NCBI GenBank assembly: GCA_911728435.2
Contig: OU452205.1
Location: forward strand, 16,808,260-16,872,259
Origin: Apoderus coryli
Taxonomy: Eukaryota; Arthropoda; Insecta; Coleoptera; Attelabidae
Direction: 5' to 3'
Length of the DNA: 64,000 nt
Of the stretch, positions 9,885 to 21,260 are shown one piece after another. The translations under genes and the position numbers were made by a program. Positions within the stretch are counted from its first letter, which is position 1; the number at the start of each line of letters is the position of its first letter. The notes beneath the pieces were generated by a model that was not told the DNA's origin, searched no databases, and saw only the letters and a list, made by a program, of their open reading frames with translations.

Positions 9885-11984
9885 GAATGTTTTTTCCAAC
9901 TCACGGACGTTCGTTTTCCTCATTCGATTTTCTATATAATATATATAGTTATATTCAACTACATAGTTGACTCACTTTAAGTGAATATTTTACCCGGTGT
10001 ATATATATCTTTATATCTCCTATAGTATGAGAAGAAATTCTCACTTTGGCATCACTGTTAAAAAAAAAACAATATGATTTTATTCACTGACAAACATTAC
10101 GACCTTCACGTACGTTTTCCGACAATCAAAGGATTTTATAATTTAATGGTGTAACAACGGCCTGCCTTCAACGTTTAATAAACGTATGAAATGTGTGAAC
10201 CTACACAAACAGGTGTTCATATAGCAAAAACAAAAACATTTTTTGTGAATGCTTGGGCCGGTTACTAGATATATAAGTAGGTATAATACCACTTATTTTA
10301 AACTTCTTATTCAAGATTGGAAAAAATATATTATTCTGAAACATATTATATTTGATTAAAAAAAAGTAAAACCCAACAAATCATTATAAGATTCAATAAA
10401 CATGTTAACAGATATTTGGCATTACTCTTGTAAACTTGGAATACCGATAGGTATAGCTAGTTGTAGTAGGAAGTTTTTGAGCAAACTTTTGTTTTTCAAT
10501 TTGTTATGTACGTTATGTCCAAGATAAAAATGGGATAGGTAGCATTGGAATCTAGGAAACGTTAGGACTTACAATGTCGGTTAAATTAGAGAAAAGTTGT
10601 ACAATTTAAACACCTTCTCACTGGTGTTTTCAAAAGTAAACTAACGAAATAGGTATATAAGGGATTTACTTACATAGAAAGTGTTTGTTTTACTGTTTCA
10701 ACTGGTACCTAGGTAAATTAAGGATAAACCTTTATGGGTATATTCTAGATTTTTGAAAATACATTCAGGACGTAATATTCCTTGTTATTTCAATAATTCT
10801 AGTTTTACATCAAACGATTCGTTGACACATTTTTTAAAAGTACTTCGAATGGTAATATCAACGTTTTGAAATTTTCCACTTTAAATATTGCTCAGCTTAA
10901 TAATAATTTCACACGTTCTTCTAATTGTACATTTGGAATTGTGATAACATAATTTATAAACATTATTTTCCCATATTAAGCAATACGCATTTTTATGGGA
11001 TATTTTACACGTTACCTTAACTGTAATTTTCGGATTATTATAAAATACTTAAAAAACGTCATTTTAACGTTTTCATTGTTGCCACTAAAAGTTATGCGCC
11101 TCTAATGAACATTTTCTAACGTTATTTTAGCTATAAATAGCGGTTTATTATAAATTACATGAAGAACGTTTTATAAACGTTTTAATTTTGATAATGTTTT
11201 GACACGCGTTTAAAAAACACATAAAACAAACATTTTTATTTTATGGTTTATTTATAATACATATACAACGTTACTTAAACATAATAAATGCACGTAGTTG
11301 TATTTAGATAATAAAAACACGTGTCTATAGCGTTTAAACTGAGCGGTGTAAAATTAAACTTAAAATAAACCGTCACTTTTCTAACGTAAGAGCAATTATC
11401 AACGACTGAAAGAGGGGTGCGTCGTAGTCACTTCGAGGAAATATTTGTTAAAAAAACATTAAACTAAATTTATGTGTTCATAAGTTATTATGTTTTTCAT
11501 TTTATTTTTATATATCATTTTAAATTGCTTAAGTGATGTATTAAATTGATTTCGTGGAGTTTCGACTTTTATTTCATAAGTATAATACGTTCACTCCACT
11601 TAAAAATGGACTACTTCTTAAAAAAAACAGAATAAACTTGAACCTCACATTGCAAAAGATGACCGGCCAGCCGGCCAGAAGACCAACGGCCTTTTATAAA
11701 TACCTAGATAAACAGTGCGTGTAAATTATTGGTTAGTTCTAAAGCCTCGCCTTCTTAAAATCAAATTTTTTGTTGTGTAATTTTCAATATATTATGTGCT
11801 AAGGTGCATTTTTTCTCTCTTGAGCTATATATAGCGGTCATAACAAAATTATTGTCCAAAAGGTGTCCGTGAATGGTTTGAAACGGGATCAGAAAAATCT
11901 GTTAAAATAAAAATACAAGGCCGCAAACTTTTAGAACATATCACTAATAACAAAAACAACAATTTATATAGCTAAGACACGAAT

Positions 11985-12284
11985 AGCTCTCTACTTATGA
12001 AGCCACTTACTGACTTAAAGGCACCAAAGATTTTATTATTGCATGGAACAATAAATCAATTTAGAAAACTTTTAAACTAATACCTTTTTTACATCAATTT
12101 TGAAAAATGGCATGTTTGCAAAGAGGCTGGAACGGGTTGACACGTTTAGGGGGGGTGACCATATTATATCAATAAATCTATGTTTAGAAAATGTCCCCCT
12201 TGGAACATCTTCCGGGTTTGTCCAGAAAAAAATGCCGTTAAAAATATCCGAGGTGGACACTTTTAATTGGACCATCCAGTATAT
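11985..12284 (-). mobile_element. Relic of a Tc1/mariner-type element
   Basis: On the minus strand it starts tactggatggtccaattaaa, comparable with the TIR start of the complete element at 18700 (tacagggtggtccaacgaaa). It ends in a remnant of the transposase C-terminal region in which a run like ccatacaataataaaatc can be matched to 19180-19200. The frame at 12072-12323 is fortuitous. A parallel relic lies at 55507-55830. Confidence 0.6.
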
Positions 12285-13227
12285 TAATGCGATGATTGTA
12301 ATAATAAGTATAATAATATTCATTAAAACTGTTTTTTATGTATTACCTACTTACATTTGGAAATTGAAAAAAAGATTTCTTATTCACCACGCCATTAACA
12401 TTTATTAGAGTCAATAATTCTATATCTGGTCTAGCTAGTGGTCCCCATGTCAATGAACTTGACGTCAAACCTTCGAAAACAAAAGAATATTAACGTATAA
12501 AAAATACAAAAACCTGAATTACTTCAATTACCTACCTATTATAGATCGTTCAGAAAATCTGATGTTTTCACATGTCACAGTGTATTGCCGATAGTCAAAG
12601 TTACAACGATTAGTATCTAAAATGAACGGATAGAGGAGTGTTTGCAATATGGATCTGAAAAATATAGTTACTACAGTCATTATCACAGTTTAGAGACAAA
12701 TCCAACTAAATTCAGTTAAATAATATTCAAAGTAAACTTATAAGTATAAATGTGTTCCAAATTTGGCCTAGAAGAGATCCGGCTGCGATGGTATAGATTT
12801 TTTTTTAACAGCCGATAAAAACAATTAAAGACAGAAACTTTCAAAACAACATAGTGATAGAACCTTTACCGGACCGTTTATGTGTAGCGTTTATAAATAC
12901 GCTAGTTATAAACGTGAACTGTAAAAACAACAATTATTAATTTTTTTACCTTAGTTTCCCATCATGCCAGACCCTCAGGTATGACGGCATACGGGTCTGT
13001 TTATGATGGACTGTATTTTATTATGCCATCAATCTTATTTCTATAAGGTGCTAAGAAATTAAATCAGATTTAATATTTTCAAATATTTTTATTCAAGAAA
13101 TACTCAGAAAAGCATTCTCACAACCTATAATGGAATAAAAATAACTAAACACAATTCGCCAATAAAATAAACATAAATCACTAGACACATATTATTTCGC
13201 AAATCAAATAGGTATTTGTCTTGAAAG

Positions 13228-13434
13228 TGATCCCAGCCTATGCAGCCTGGCTCCACTTGTGACAACTTTGACATTGAATCCAAGGTTTTCGGCGGTGTTC
13301 ATGCGCGTATAAGGAATAAATGCAAGAAGGGTCATCGTCGTAATCATCATCAGAATCGGGGATGTTACCACTCACTTGAGGTTTTGAAGAAAACTCTTCA
13401 ATGGCTAGACTTCGCCTTTAAACTTAATACTGTA
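13228..13434 (-). pseudogene. Zinc-finger tail of a pogo/Tigger-like transposase
   Basis: On the minus strand, an acidic run is followed by a W..C..C..W pattern (SWIRCQSCHKWSQAA at the matching site near 51640). This resembles the C-terminal PHD-like finger found on many arthropod Tigger/Jerky-type transposases. The final Cys position is disrupted by a stop in all copies here. It lies downstream of the transposase piece at 13652-13905. Confidence 0.6.
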
Positions 13435-13651
13435 TAGATGTTTAATAAAGTCATTATTATTATTAACTGACTTAAAGGAACGTCTTATTTATTAACCAAG
13501 ATATTGACCTTAGAAGATCTCGAGCAACTGGGTGTTGGGTCTTCATTTGGAGGTAAAGCGTCATAAGTAATTTTCATTTTTGTTGCCATCGCGCCGGCGC
13601 CGGTTCGAGCAACATCCACATTGGGAAAATATAAGTATTAAAAGGGTATAT

Positions 13652-13905
13652 TCACGGTTTTGAAAAGCCACTTTGAGCATTGGAAGTATTAGCTGCTTTA
13701 CAGTACGCTTCGGTAAATAACTCTCCGACTTCGTAATGTGTTATTCCACGTTCTGGACTTCTGGATGCGCCCATGACTATCTTCTCTGATTGTAATAACT
13801 TCTCATAGACCCATAAAATGTTATATCCAATGGCGATAGTCGGTGAGTACAGTGTGGAAAGCAAAACAAAATAGTATTATGAACTCTTGACACACTGTTG
13901 CGTTT
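13652..13905 (-). pseudogene. pogo/Tigger-like transposase, end of DDE domain
   Basis: The frame includes KIVMGASRSPERGITHYEVGELFTEAYCKAANTSNAQSGFSKP in two parts, a typical post-catalytic region of DDE_1 transposases. The same residues are found, frameshifted, at 51000-51120. Sequence upstream of 13905 no longer matches. The gene is a fragment without the catalytic residues. Confidence 0.7.
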
Positions 13906-14640
13906 AAATTTCACCCTAACATAATCTGTGAATAGAATTTGTAATATAATTGTGTATAGTTGTTGAAGTGCCCTCGTAATAAAATTACGAAATTTAAATT
14001 TGTTATTTGTCCTCGGTACAGTATACCTTGATAAATAGATTCAAGTTTTATATTAAGAAATTAAACACTTAAATATTTTTGTTCGAATAAATTTAATGTT
14101 GAATAATATAATTTTTCTGAAAAGAAGTATGAGAAAGCTTCTTGTGCGGCCACAAAGCAAACAAATCTTTTTGATCCATTGATTGTGAATGGTTCAGGCT
14201 GGATATTAAAATTCGTTATGGTTCTCGGATGGTTTTTATTGTGGATAGATGCCATCCAGTAGCGGTTAGGGATTCAAACGTCTAGCTGGTAGTTTTAAGA
14301 GTGTCCTCGTATGCTGAAGAGGTGTATATAGTAAGATTTAATTGCTACCATATGTTGCATAATATATGTGGTAACATATTATGTTACCATGTAGGTGAAG
14401 GGTTTCTAGTTCTAGATGGTTCGTCATTTATAACTCTGACACTTTAAGTAAAACTTATCCATACTCCGTCCCCTACGGTTGCAAATATGTTGTTGAACTA
14501 CTGTGGAAAGTGAGTTATATTATTTATTTTCTGTACCCTGTCTGTTTTTGTATCGAGTTTTGAATTCTTCCTACAAGTAATGGGTTATTAAGTCGGTTAA
14601 GTAACAAGATTGCAGAACGCGAGCCGGCCACCAACAGAGT
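13906..14640. other. Interval without recognisable gene
   Basis: The 64-codon minus-strand frame at 14061-14255 shows no family resemblance. A short self-complementary run around accatatgttgcataatatatgtggtaacatattatgttaccat lies near 14346-14390. Nothing else could be assigned. Confidence 0.4.
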
Positions 14641-14641
14641 C

Positions 14642-15575
14642 TCAAACCTCGACTACAGCAGTTGATAAGAGGACATTCGTGTCTATTTTAGAGGACGAAA
14701 AGGCTATACCACTGGCTACGGCTTTTTCTGCATCACAATTTGGAGAAGTTTTTTCAATGTGTAAATAAGAGTTGTGCTTGGAGCCACATTCTGAACAACC
14801 GTTCTCTTTGCAAAACCTAACATAATGCGGTGGCTGCAATCAATTGATACAAATTTTCAAATTTCTAACTTTATTCAATCTGTCGTTTATATTGAAAAAC
14901 TGTTCACATTATGTAATACTGTGTTCACTATTACATAAAACAAAAGATTCTTTGTTTGCTACCAAACTTTTGGAACTGCTAGTATTGTTAGCACGACTAT
15001 TGTTTGCAACCACGGGTTTTTTGAAATCACGCCTCGATTTGTCTTTTTCGACATCTGAACACCTACTCTTTCGTTCTATTGTTTCCAACAAATCCGCACG
15101 ACGCGACCGCGACGGTTCAAAAACTGCTTCAAATCTTCCTACAGGCCATTAAACCATTTTCCACCCTTTTTAAGCTATATACGCGCTGCTCTTACTCCCT
15201 TAACGTGACAGTATCCAATTTTGTACATACCAAATGAATTTTCATGGTACCCCACTACCCTACAGGTTCTTTGAGCTGCGCCAATGCACTAAGATTATTT
15301 GCCACAGAATCTACCAAAGCCCTAAGTTTAAAACTACTCTCCCTATCTATTACATCGATCCCGAATAGCGATTTCATGTGCTTATGAATCAATAAACGCC
15401 TATTGTTGAATCGATTACACAAAGTCGTGCAAGCTATACTATAATTAGTACTAGTAACTTCCAGTGACTTTATTACCAAAGCCGCTGAACCTTCAAGCGA
15501 CGCCCTTAAGTAATGGAATTTCTGTATTGCGGGTAGTGAGTCGTGTTCATCTATGAAAATAGCGTGGGAATGCAA
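14642..15575 (-). pseudogene. BEL/Pao retrotransposon gag and start of protease
   Basis: Three minus-strand frames are colinear with a BEL/Pao polyprotein. First, 15255-15575 has the DUF1759-type gag core (IQKFHYLRASLEGSAALVIK, CNRFNNRRLLIHKHMKSLF). Second, 14909-15091 is a basic, Ser/Asn-rich linker. Third, 14642-14839 has a zinc-knuckle-like CSECGSKHNSYLH followed by VLLSTAVVEV, which in this family opens the aspartic protease. Internal deletions and frameshifts separate the pieces. Pol and both LTRs are absent. Gag packages the element RNA and the protease matures it. Confidence 0.75.
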
Positions 15576-16125
15576 ACAGACAAAGGAAAAAGATTACTCT
15601 GACATGGGTGCCAGGACATGAAGGCATAGAGGGGAACGAAGCAAAAGAGGGCGCAAATGCTCCGTTTTGCGGCCCGGAACCCATCTTTGGCCTTCCAAAA
15701 AGCCATATGAAGGAAGAACTTCGGAGATGGGAAAAGGAACAACATAAGTCCTACTGGAGAAACACTCCAGGCCTAAGACAATCAAAAAGGTTTATCAAAC
15801 CTTCAGAGGCCAACGCAGGGAAGCTTATCCAACTGGAGAGAAGCGACCTAAGGTGAATTACAGGCCTTTTTACGGGACACCACCCAGTGAAGTACCATCT
15901 CAAAAAGATAGGCGTAACCGAGGACGACACTTGTCGGTTTTGCGAAGACGCAACAGAGACAACAGAACACGTGCTCTGCGAATGCATGGCACTTTTCTGC
16001 AAAAAGCTAAAACACCTTGGAGGGGTGACCCTAACACCCGACGAGGCAAGGAATTTAGCCCCCAGAGAAATCATCAACTTTGTGAAAAGTGTGGGACAGC
16101 TGGGCAATTCATAGATTAGAGTCAT
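15573..16125 (+). pseudogene. RNase H and C-terminal finger of a non-LTR retrotransposon
   Basis: The plus-strand frame starts at the last RNase H motif (TWVPGHEGIEGNE, with A-K-E in place of the usual KAD). It runs through a conserved linker (KSHMKEELRRWEKEQHKSYW) and, after a one-base shift near 15855, reaches LKKIGVTEDDTCRFCEDATETTEHVLCEC. That last piece is the CCHC-type finger after RNase H in R1/I-type elements. Most of ORF2 is missing. It abuts the BEL fragment within a few bases, so one inserted into or recombined with the other. Confidence 0.8.
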
Positions 16126-16171
16126 TCACAAAAGATGTTCTGCAGGTCGAAGTGAGGGGAGGCCAAACCGC

Positions 16172-17104
16172 CTAAACGACTCCGAAAAACAATCTACAAT
16201 ATATGAAAATATCCTTTAACAATTTAAGTTTCATTGCACTGGTTAGACCATTAAAAAGAGTTACGGCATTGTAGGTGAAGCCTCCTTTAAAGATGGCCGT
16301 CCTATAAAGTGGCATTGTCAATTTCAGTGGATTTCGGATGTTTAGGGCGTGGACATTTTGGCGAAATATCAATTTATTGAAAAGGTAAGGAGGGGAACGA
16401 TTTAAAATAATTCTAGATAGAAAAGTCAAAAAAGAATACCTAAATAAATTCGTCATCTTCAACCAATTTAAGCTTGAGAAAGCCTCGGAAATGTGATCAT
16501 ATCTCCGGAGATTATAAATCAACCGACAACAAGAGTTTTGTATCTTTTGCAAGCGGTTCCTAGTAACAGCATCTAAACAAGGAAAATACGCAACATTGCA
16601 GTAGTACAATCTTGATAGAACAAGACTTTCGCATAGGAATTTATGCATATTTTTTGTCAGAATACTCCTGTTAGCATACAACAATCGTAAAACATTGTAG
16701 CATTGGCCAGTCACGCGGGAAGCATGATTAACAAATCTCAGGTTCTCATCCATAAGCAAACCCAAATTACGAATAGTCCCAACAAACTCAATACTCTCTC
16801 CCTCAATGTTAAGCGACATATTTGCCTTGATGAAAGTTCTTTTGGTTTTAGAGCAAAATACGATTGCCTTTGATTTCGAAGGATTTAGCTTTAGATTATG
16901 ACCCTGGGCGTAACTGTAAATCTCTGAGAGCTGTCGATTAATTGTTATTGACGCTGATTCACACTCCTCGGATCTGAAGTAGTGTATGACCTGAGTATCA
17001 TCCGCGAAAAATTGCAGACGACACCCCGTCAATACACGAGGCAGATCAATAGTATATATGAGAAACAGAAGCTGGGCCAGAACAGAACCCTGTGGAACCC
17101 ACAT
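16172..17104 (-). pseudogene. Jockey-like reverse transcriptase, C-terminal half
   Basis: 310 codons start at the PQGSVLAQLLF motif and include FFADDTQV with the catalytic Asp pair. Next come the thumb (RNLGLLMDENLRFVNHA) and the C-terminal region with PLYRTAIFKGGFTYNAVTLFNGL. The 5' half of RT and the endonuclease are missing. The uninterrupted frame suggests a fairly recent truncation. The protein resembles the fragment at 29894-30635. Confidence 0.85.
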
Positions 17105-17192
17105 GTCATATATTTCCCACGAGTATGATCGTTTAAATCATATGAGTAGGAATGGTAATTTCATGTGAGTAGAAAAAGTATAGTGTGAAATA

Positions 17193-17367
17193 TTTTTTCT
17201 ACGACTGTGTTAATGCTTTTGAATAAATTAAACATAATTTTTAAGAAAATATTTGTTTTTTTAATTTATTTATTACGCACGGGTAAATGAAAAACACAAT
17301 TACAATGTACTACATTTTCAAATCATGATTGAACATATAATAAAGGCATTTAAAGTCGTAGAAAAAA
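17193..17367. repeat. MITE-like element with ttttttctacgact inverted termini
   Basis: The ends at 17193-17206 and 17354-17367 are 14-bp inverted repeats, and similarity continues inward for roughly ten bases (aatgc). The interior is noncoding. The target duplication was not resolved. Confidence 0.5.
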
Positions 17368-17569
17368 CACATAGTGCATTGCACTGGTAGGCGTTGGCAA
17401 GTTGCGCCAAATGTCTTAGCCAATTGCACCTGAACATGTTGTTCTTTAAGTTTATAATAGAATGCCGATTAAAAATCAAATGCTTTGCTGCTGACATTTC
17501 TAATAAGCCTTAGTAAAGAACAGAACAGAAAAACACTAATTAAATGTAAACATAAAATCTTATCATCTC

Positions 17570-18661
17570 GAACTGTTTCGCGTATACGTTACTTTTAGTC
17601 CACACGATTCCATCCAGACAACTTGCGAATAAACCAATGCTAAAAATTTAATGCTAAAGTATTCATAGCACAAAAAGAAGTGATTTTTACTTAATACATT
17701 GTAAAATTTGTGTTTAATTTGATGCATGACTAATTGAGGAATATTAAAACATTTTTCGTTTACTTTTTAATCAAGTATTATTGATTTAACTGCATTTAAA
17801 TAACTAAATTCTAAAAAAACTTCTTTAAGGGAATGTAACTTGATAACGGCTATGTTATGTGACATTTGCAGTCTGTAGAATAAGAAGACGAGATAGACTA
17901 CATTCTTAATCGACACAACATCGACGTAGCTCTTCAGGGCACAAGACTAATGCTCATCAAGTTTTGCATTATCAATCTGAATGCTTTGCTAAATTATTAA
18001 GACATTGCCAATAAATTGTATATCGAACACAGGTCAATTATTTCGCACAAGTAATATATGATTAAAATTTTCACCTCTCATTTTTGTTCACCATAACTTA
18101 ATTTAATATACTATCTTTAATAATAACGTAGAAATTACTAACCCCAGTGACATTGTAATCTGAAATGTACCACCTTTACACAATTGACAAACTGCAACCA
18201 ATTAAGTACCTTTGTAGCTACATCAACAATTTCATTTTATTATAAAACCAAAGTAATCGTAGGTATATATTATTATTGAAATTTAAATAATATGATTTAT
18301 CGATATGTTTTTATTAACAATAAATAATTTTAATAGCTTGATCATTTAGAGCTTCTAACAAAAAATAATCTGCATACCTACATGGTGTCACAAACGAACG
18401 TTTTTTGTTTAAACAAAGATTAATGTACACACGTACATTAATACTGGTTTGGGTGGTTTAAATATCCGCAAATGAGCCGTTTGGGCTATATAAGAATAAG
18501 TATGTTTTAATCGTCTCAAAAAATTATTTAGTAGGTATTTAGGTACAGGGTGTTCGTTAATAATAATATTTGCCAGCCCCTTAACTTTTTCATTTTTAAA
18601 TTTAACATGAAGTAATACTTAAATATTAAACTTATAGTAAATTTACGTTATTAAATAGAGA
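17570..18661 (-). repeat. Dispersed repeat, copy of 47268-48720 in opposite orientation
   Basis: The segment matches the reverse complement of 47268-48720 in several long blocks, including aaacgaacgttttttgttta and gcccaaacggctcatttgcg. It lacks about 440 bp and about 60 bp present in the other copy, and carries a short extra piece near 18535-18580. No protein is encoded. Confidence 0.75.
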
Positions 18662-18699
18662 TTTTTGTTCTGATTCTAACCATATCAGACACTATAATA

Positions 18700-19065
18700 T
18701 ACAGGGTGGTCCAACGAAAAGTTTGCACCTAGCTTTTCTCTTTTTTTTGTAGTCGAATGCGAAAATGCTCGGACACGTCGATTTTGCTTTTGAGGGGGAC
18801 ACATTTTAAACATATTTTTCGATCTGCGCCTTTAACCCCCTAGCGGGGGTGAGTAACAACCCTAAAATTTTAAATGGAAAGAGGGATCTAATGACATATC
18901 ATTTGAAAGGACACAAAATTGTCTTTCTAATGATACCCTATTTGTCGAATTTTACTAAAACAGTTAATACGAAAACGACTTTAAAGACATTAAGCCGATA
19001 ATTTTGGTATTAATGAGAAATACAAATAAGTTTTAATTATTGCGAGTGAAAACACCTGCAATCGT
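18700..19065 (+). repeat. Left terminal inverted repeat
   Basis: About 365 bp beginning tacagggtggtcc. It includes a small hairpin ccccctagcggggg and is matched in reverse at 20427-20790. Long TIRs are unusual for mariner proper (about 30 bp) but are known in several Tc1-type families. Confidence 0.9.
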
Positions 19066-19145
19066 TAGTACATTCCAATGTTTGTTAGTTTTAACATTGC
19101 TTTTTAAAAAAAGTAAACAAGCTGTTAAATTGATTTATTAAAACG

Positions 19146-20258
19146 TTACATTAACAAATGTTGAAAATGTGACCCATTTGATTCCATACAATAATACAGA
19201 TTTTGTTCAAATCTATTTCTAACATTTTGTAGCATATCAGGTGTTATGTTTCTGCACTCTTCTGTAATGCGTTGGCGAAGATCTTCTATGGACTCGGGCT
19301 TCGTGGCAAAACATTTATTTTTTAAGTGCCCCCAAAGAAAAAAGTCTAAAGGCGATAAATCCGGTGACCTGGCAGGCCATTCAATTGGGCCCCTCCTTCC
19401 AATCCACCGTCCAGGGAACCGGTCATCTAAGAACTGTCTTACAGGAGCCACATAGTGCGGAGGTGCTCCATCTTGCTGGAAATAAAGCCGATCAGCAGTA
19501 TGATTTTGGTCATCTTCTATTATTTGTGTTATTAAAGGATCAATTGTGTCTTCAAGCATGTTTAGGTACACTTCACCAGTTAAATTTCCAGGAATAAAAA
19601 GTGGTCCTATAATATGATTTCCTAATATGCCACACCAGACGTTTATTTTTTGAGGATACTGGGTATGAACCTCACGGAATAAATGTGGGTTACTGTCATC
19701 CCAGTAACGGCAATTGTGCCTATTTACAGCTCCATTCAAATAAAATGTGCATTCGTCGGAAAAACAAATGTTAAATAATAATTGCGGATCTTCAATTAAA
19801 CGCTGGCTCATTGCTTCACAAAATTGCAGCCTTCTATCAGGATCATCCTCATTTAGTTCCTGTACTAATTTGATTTTGTACGGATGAAATTTGTACGCTT
19901 TTAAAATTCGTATTATGTACGAACGGGAGACACCTGAGGGTTCAGCTAGTTGACGGGTACTTTGACTATGATCCATTTCAACATGCCCTAAAACAGCGAC
20001 TTCCACAGCTTCATTTCTGATCGGTTTCTGCGGCTGGTGTTTTACATTACAGACAGATCCGGTATCTACAAACTTTTTAACTAACTTGCCAACGTACACA
20101 TCATTCACATTTTTATCGGGATGTCTCTCATTAAATAAGCGAGCCGTAAGTCTAGCACTACTATTATTTTGAAAATAAAGTTTAACAATTTCAACTCGTT
20201 CTAGAATGGAATAAATCATTTTGTACGGTAAAAGTAAAATAACTTGAGAAGCAACCAA
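19146..20258 (-). CDS. Tc1/mariner-type transposase, apparently intact
   Basis: The frame has 370 codons. The more likely start is the internal Met at residue 14 (MIYSILERVEIVKLYF), which gives 357 residues, typical for the superfamily. An N-terminal helix-turn-helix (about 15-60) and a second DNA-binding helix region (about 90-125, TRQLAEPSGVSRSYIIRILK) precede the DDE_3-type core. Core residues: D168 in FSDECTFYLNG, D263 in FQQDGAPPHY and D300 in WPARSPDLSPLDFFLWG. That leaves 36 residues between the last two Asp, not the 34 of classical mariner. The protein would bind the long TIRs and move the element at TA sites. No stop or frameshift was seen; activity is untested. Confidence 0.92.
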   Translation of the reverse strand: MVASQVILLLPYKMIYSILERVEIVKLYFQNNSSARLTARLFNERHPDKNVNDVYVGKLVKKFVDTGSVCNVKHQPQKPIRNEAVEVAVLGHVEMDHSQSTRQLAEPSGVSRSYIIRILKAYKFHPYKIKLVQELNEDDPDRRLQFCEAMSQRLIEDPQLLFNICFSDECTFYLNGAVNRHNCRYWDDSNPHLFREVHTQYPQKINVWCGILGNHIIGPLFIPGNLTGEVYLNMLEDTIDPLITQIIEDDQNHTADRLYFQQDGAPPHYVAPVRQFLDDRFPGRWIGRRGPIEWPARSPDLSPLDFFLWGHLKNKCFATKPESIEDLRQRITEECRNITPDMLQNVRNRFEQNLYYCMESNGSHFQHLLM

Positions 20259-20426
20259 ACTGAATCAATGAAAAGACTAAAATAAACGGTGTAAATTCTT
20301 TTCCTACACGTATCTGCAGTTTTTATTTCAACAAAAAACGCAAACGATTAGTGAGGAATTTAGTTCTGATAAATAAGATAGTGTTTTTGAAATCCCGTTT
20401 TTCTTCAAAGTAAATAATTTAGAAAT

Positions 20427-20790
20427 GATTGTAGTTGTTTTCAGTCGTAATAATTAAAACTTATTTGTATTTCTCATTAATACCAAAATTATCGGCTTAA
20501 TGTCTTTAAAGTCGTTTTCGTATTAACTGTTTTAGTAAAATTCGACAAATAGGGTATCATTAGAAAGACAATTTTGTGTCCTTTCAAATGATATGTCATT
20601 AGACCCCTCTTTCCATTTAAAATTTTAGGGTTGTTACTCACCCCCGCTAGGGGGTTAAAGGCGCAGATCGAAAAATATGTTTAAAATGTGTCCCCCTCAA
20701 AAGCAAAATCGACGTGTCCGAGCATTTTCGCATTCGACTACAAAAAAAAGAGAAAAGCTAGGTGCAAACTTTTCGTTGGACCACCCTGTA
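20427..20790 (-). repeat. Right terminal inverted repeat
   Basis: Reverse-complement partner of 18700-19065, ending ccaccctgta next to the TA target duplicate. A few differences (for example gagggatct against gaggggtct) show limited divergence since insertion. Confidence 0.9.
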
Positions 20791-20852
20791 TACAACAGTT
20801 ATCACAAAAGTCGTATTTCAATCATATTAGGAGGGAATGTGCATTACCTATA

Positions 20853-21260
20853 TACAGGGTGTTAGTAAATAAGTGCGACAAACTCCCGGAGATAATTCTG
20901 CATGAAAAAATAATAAAAGTTTGCTATATAAACAAATATGTCCGCAAATCCTTCGTTTTCTGAGAGATGGGGTGTTAAAGTTTTTCTTAAAAACTGAAAA
21001 TTTCTCGATTGCTCTGAAACCGGTGGAGATATGCCAATGAAATTTAGTAGGTTTTAAGAGGTAGTTATTGCGCATTTTTTGGCATGCAATCAAGAATTTT
21101 ATGTTCATCAGTGGCGCGCATACGGGTAATGATCTCAATTTTTTTAAAGAAAAAAATGGTACACCACCCGAATTTTTCAAATTAAAAATCACTTTGGAAT
21201 TCCTCGTTCGATCTGTGATATAAAACCTCTGTTGCTTTTTTATCGTAGGGGGTATCGTTT
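20853..21260 (+). mobile_element. Terminal part of another mariner-like repeat
   Basis: It begins tacagggtgttagtaaataa and continues through a sequence of the kind widespread in insect genomes as a mariner-like non-autonomous repeat. I recognise it only by resemblance. The frames inside it are not convincing, and the opposite end was not found nearby. Confidence 0.55.

Larger units (their letters stand above)
10003..13905 (-). repeat. Composite repeat, compact copy (inverted relative to 50880-58475)
   Basis: Read on the minus strand, this segment follows the same order as 50880-58475. The order is a pogo/Tigger transposase C-terminus, zinc-finger remnant, an AT-rich link, a mariner relic, then a block rich in aacgtt/ttataaa motifs ending at ggagatataaagatatata. 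It lacks the 2.5-kb insertion found at 52966-55461 and other additions, so it records the earlier state. The outer edge at 10003 follows directly after the cccggt terminus of the tRNA-like unit. Confidence 0.8.
18700..20790 (-). mobile_element. Complete Tc1/mariner-type transposon, 2091 bp
   Basis: TA at 18698-18699 and 20791-20792 flanks an element whose ends are exact inverted copies starting tacagggtggtccaacgaaa. The terminal inverted repeats extend about 365 bp inward (18700-19065 and 20427-20790) and are almost identical until they fade near cctgcaatcg. A single uninterrupted transposase frame lies between them on the minus strand. Near-identity of the TIRs and the open frame suggest recent transposition. 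Confidence 0.93.

Noticed and set aside
12072..12408. Overlapping frames on both strands at 12072-12323 and 12100-12408
   Set aside because: Both run through a decayed mariner terminus. The matching region at 55507-55720 does not keep the frame, so they are fortuitous.
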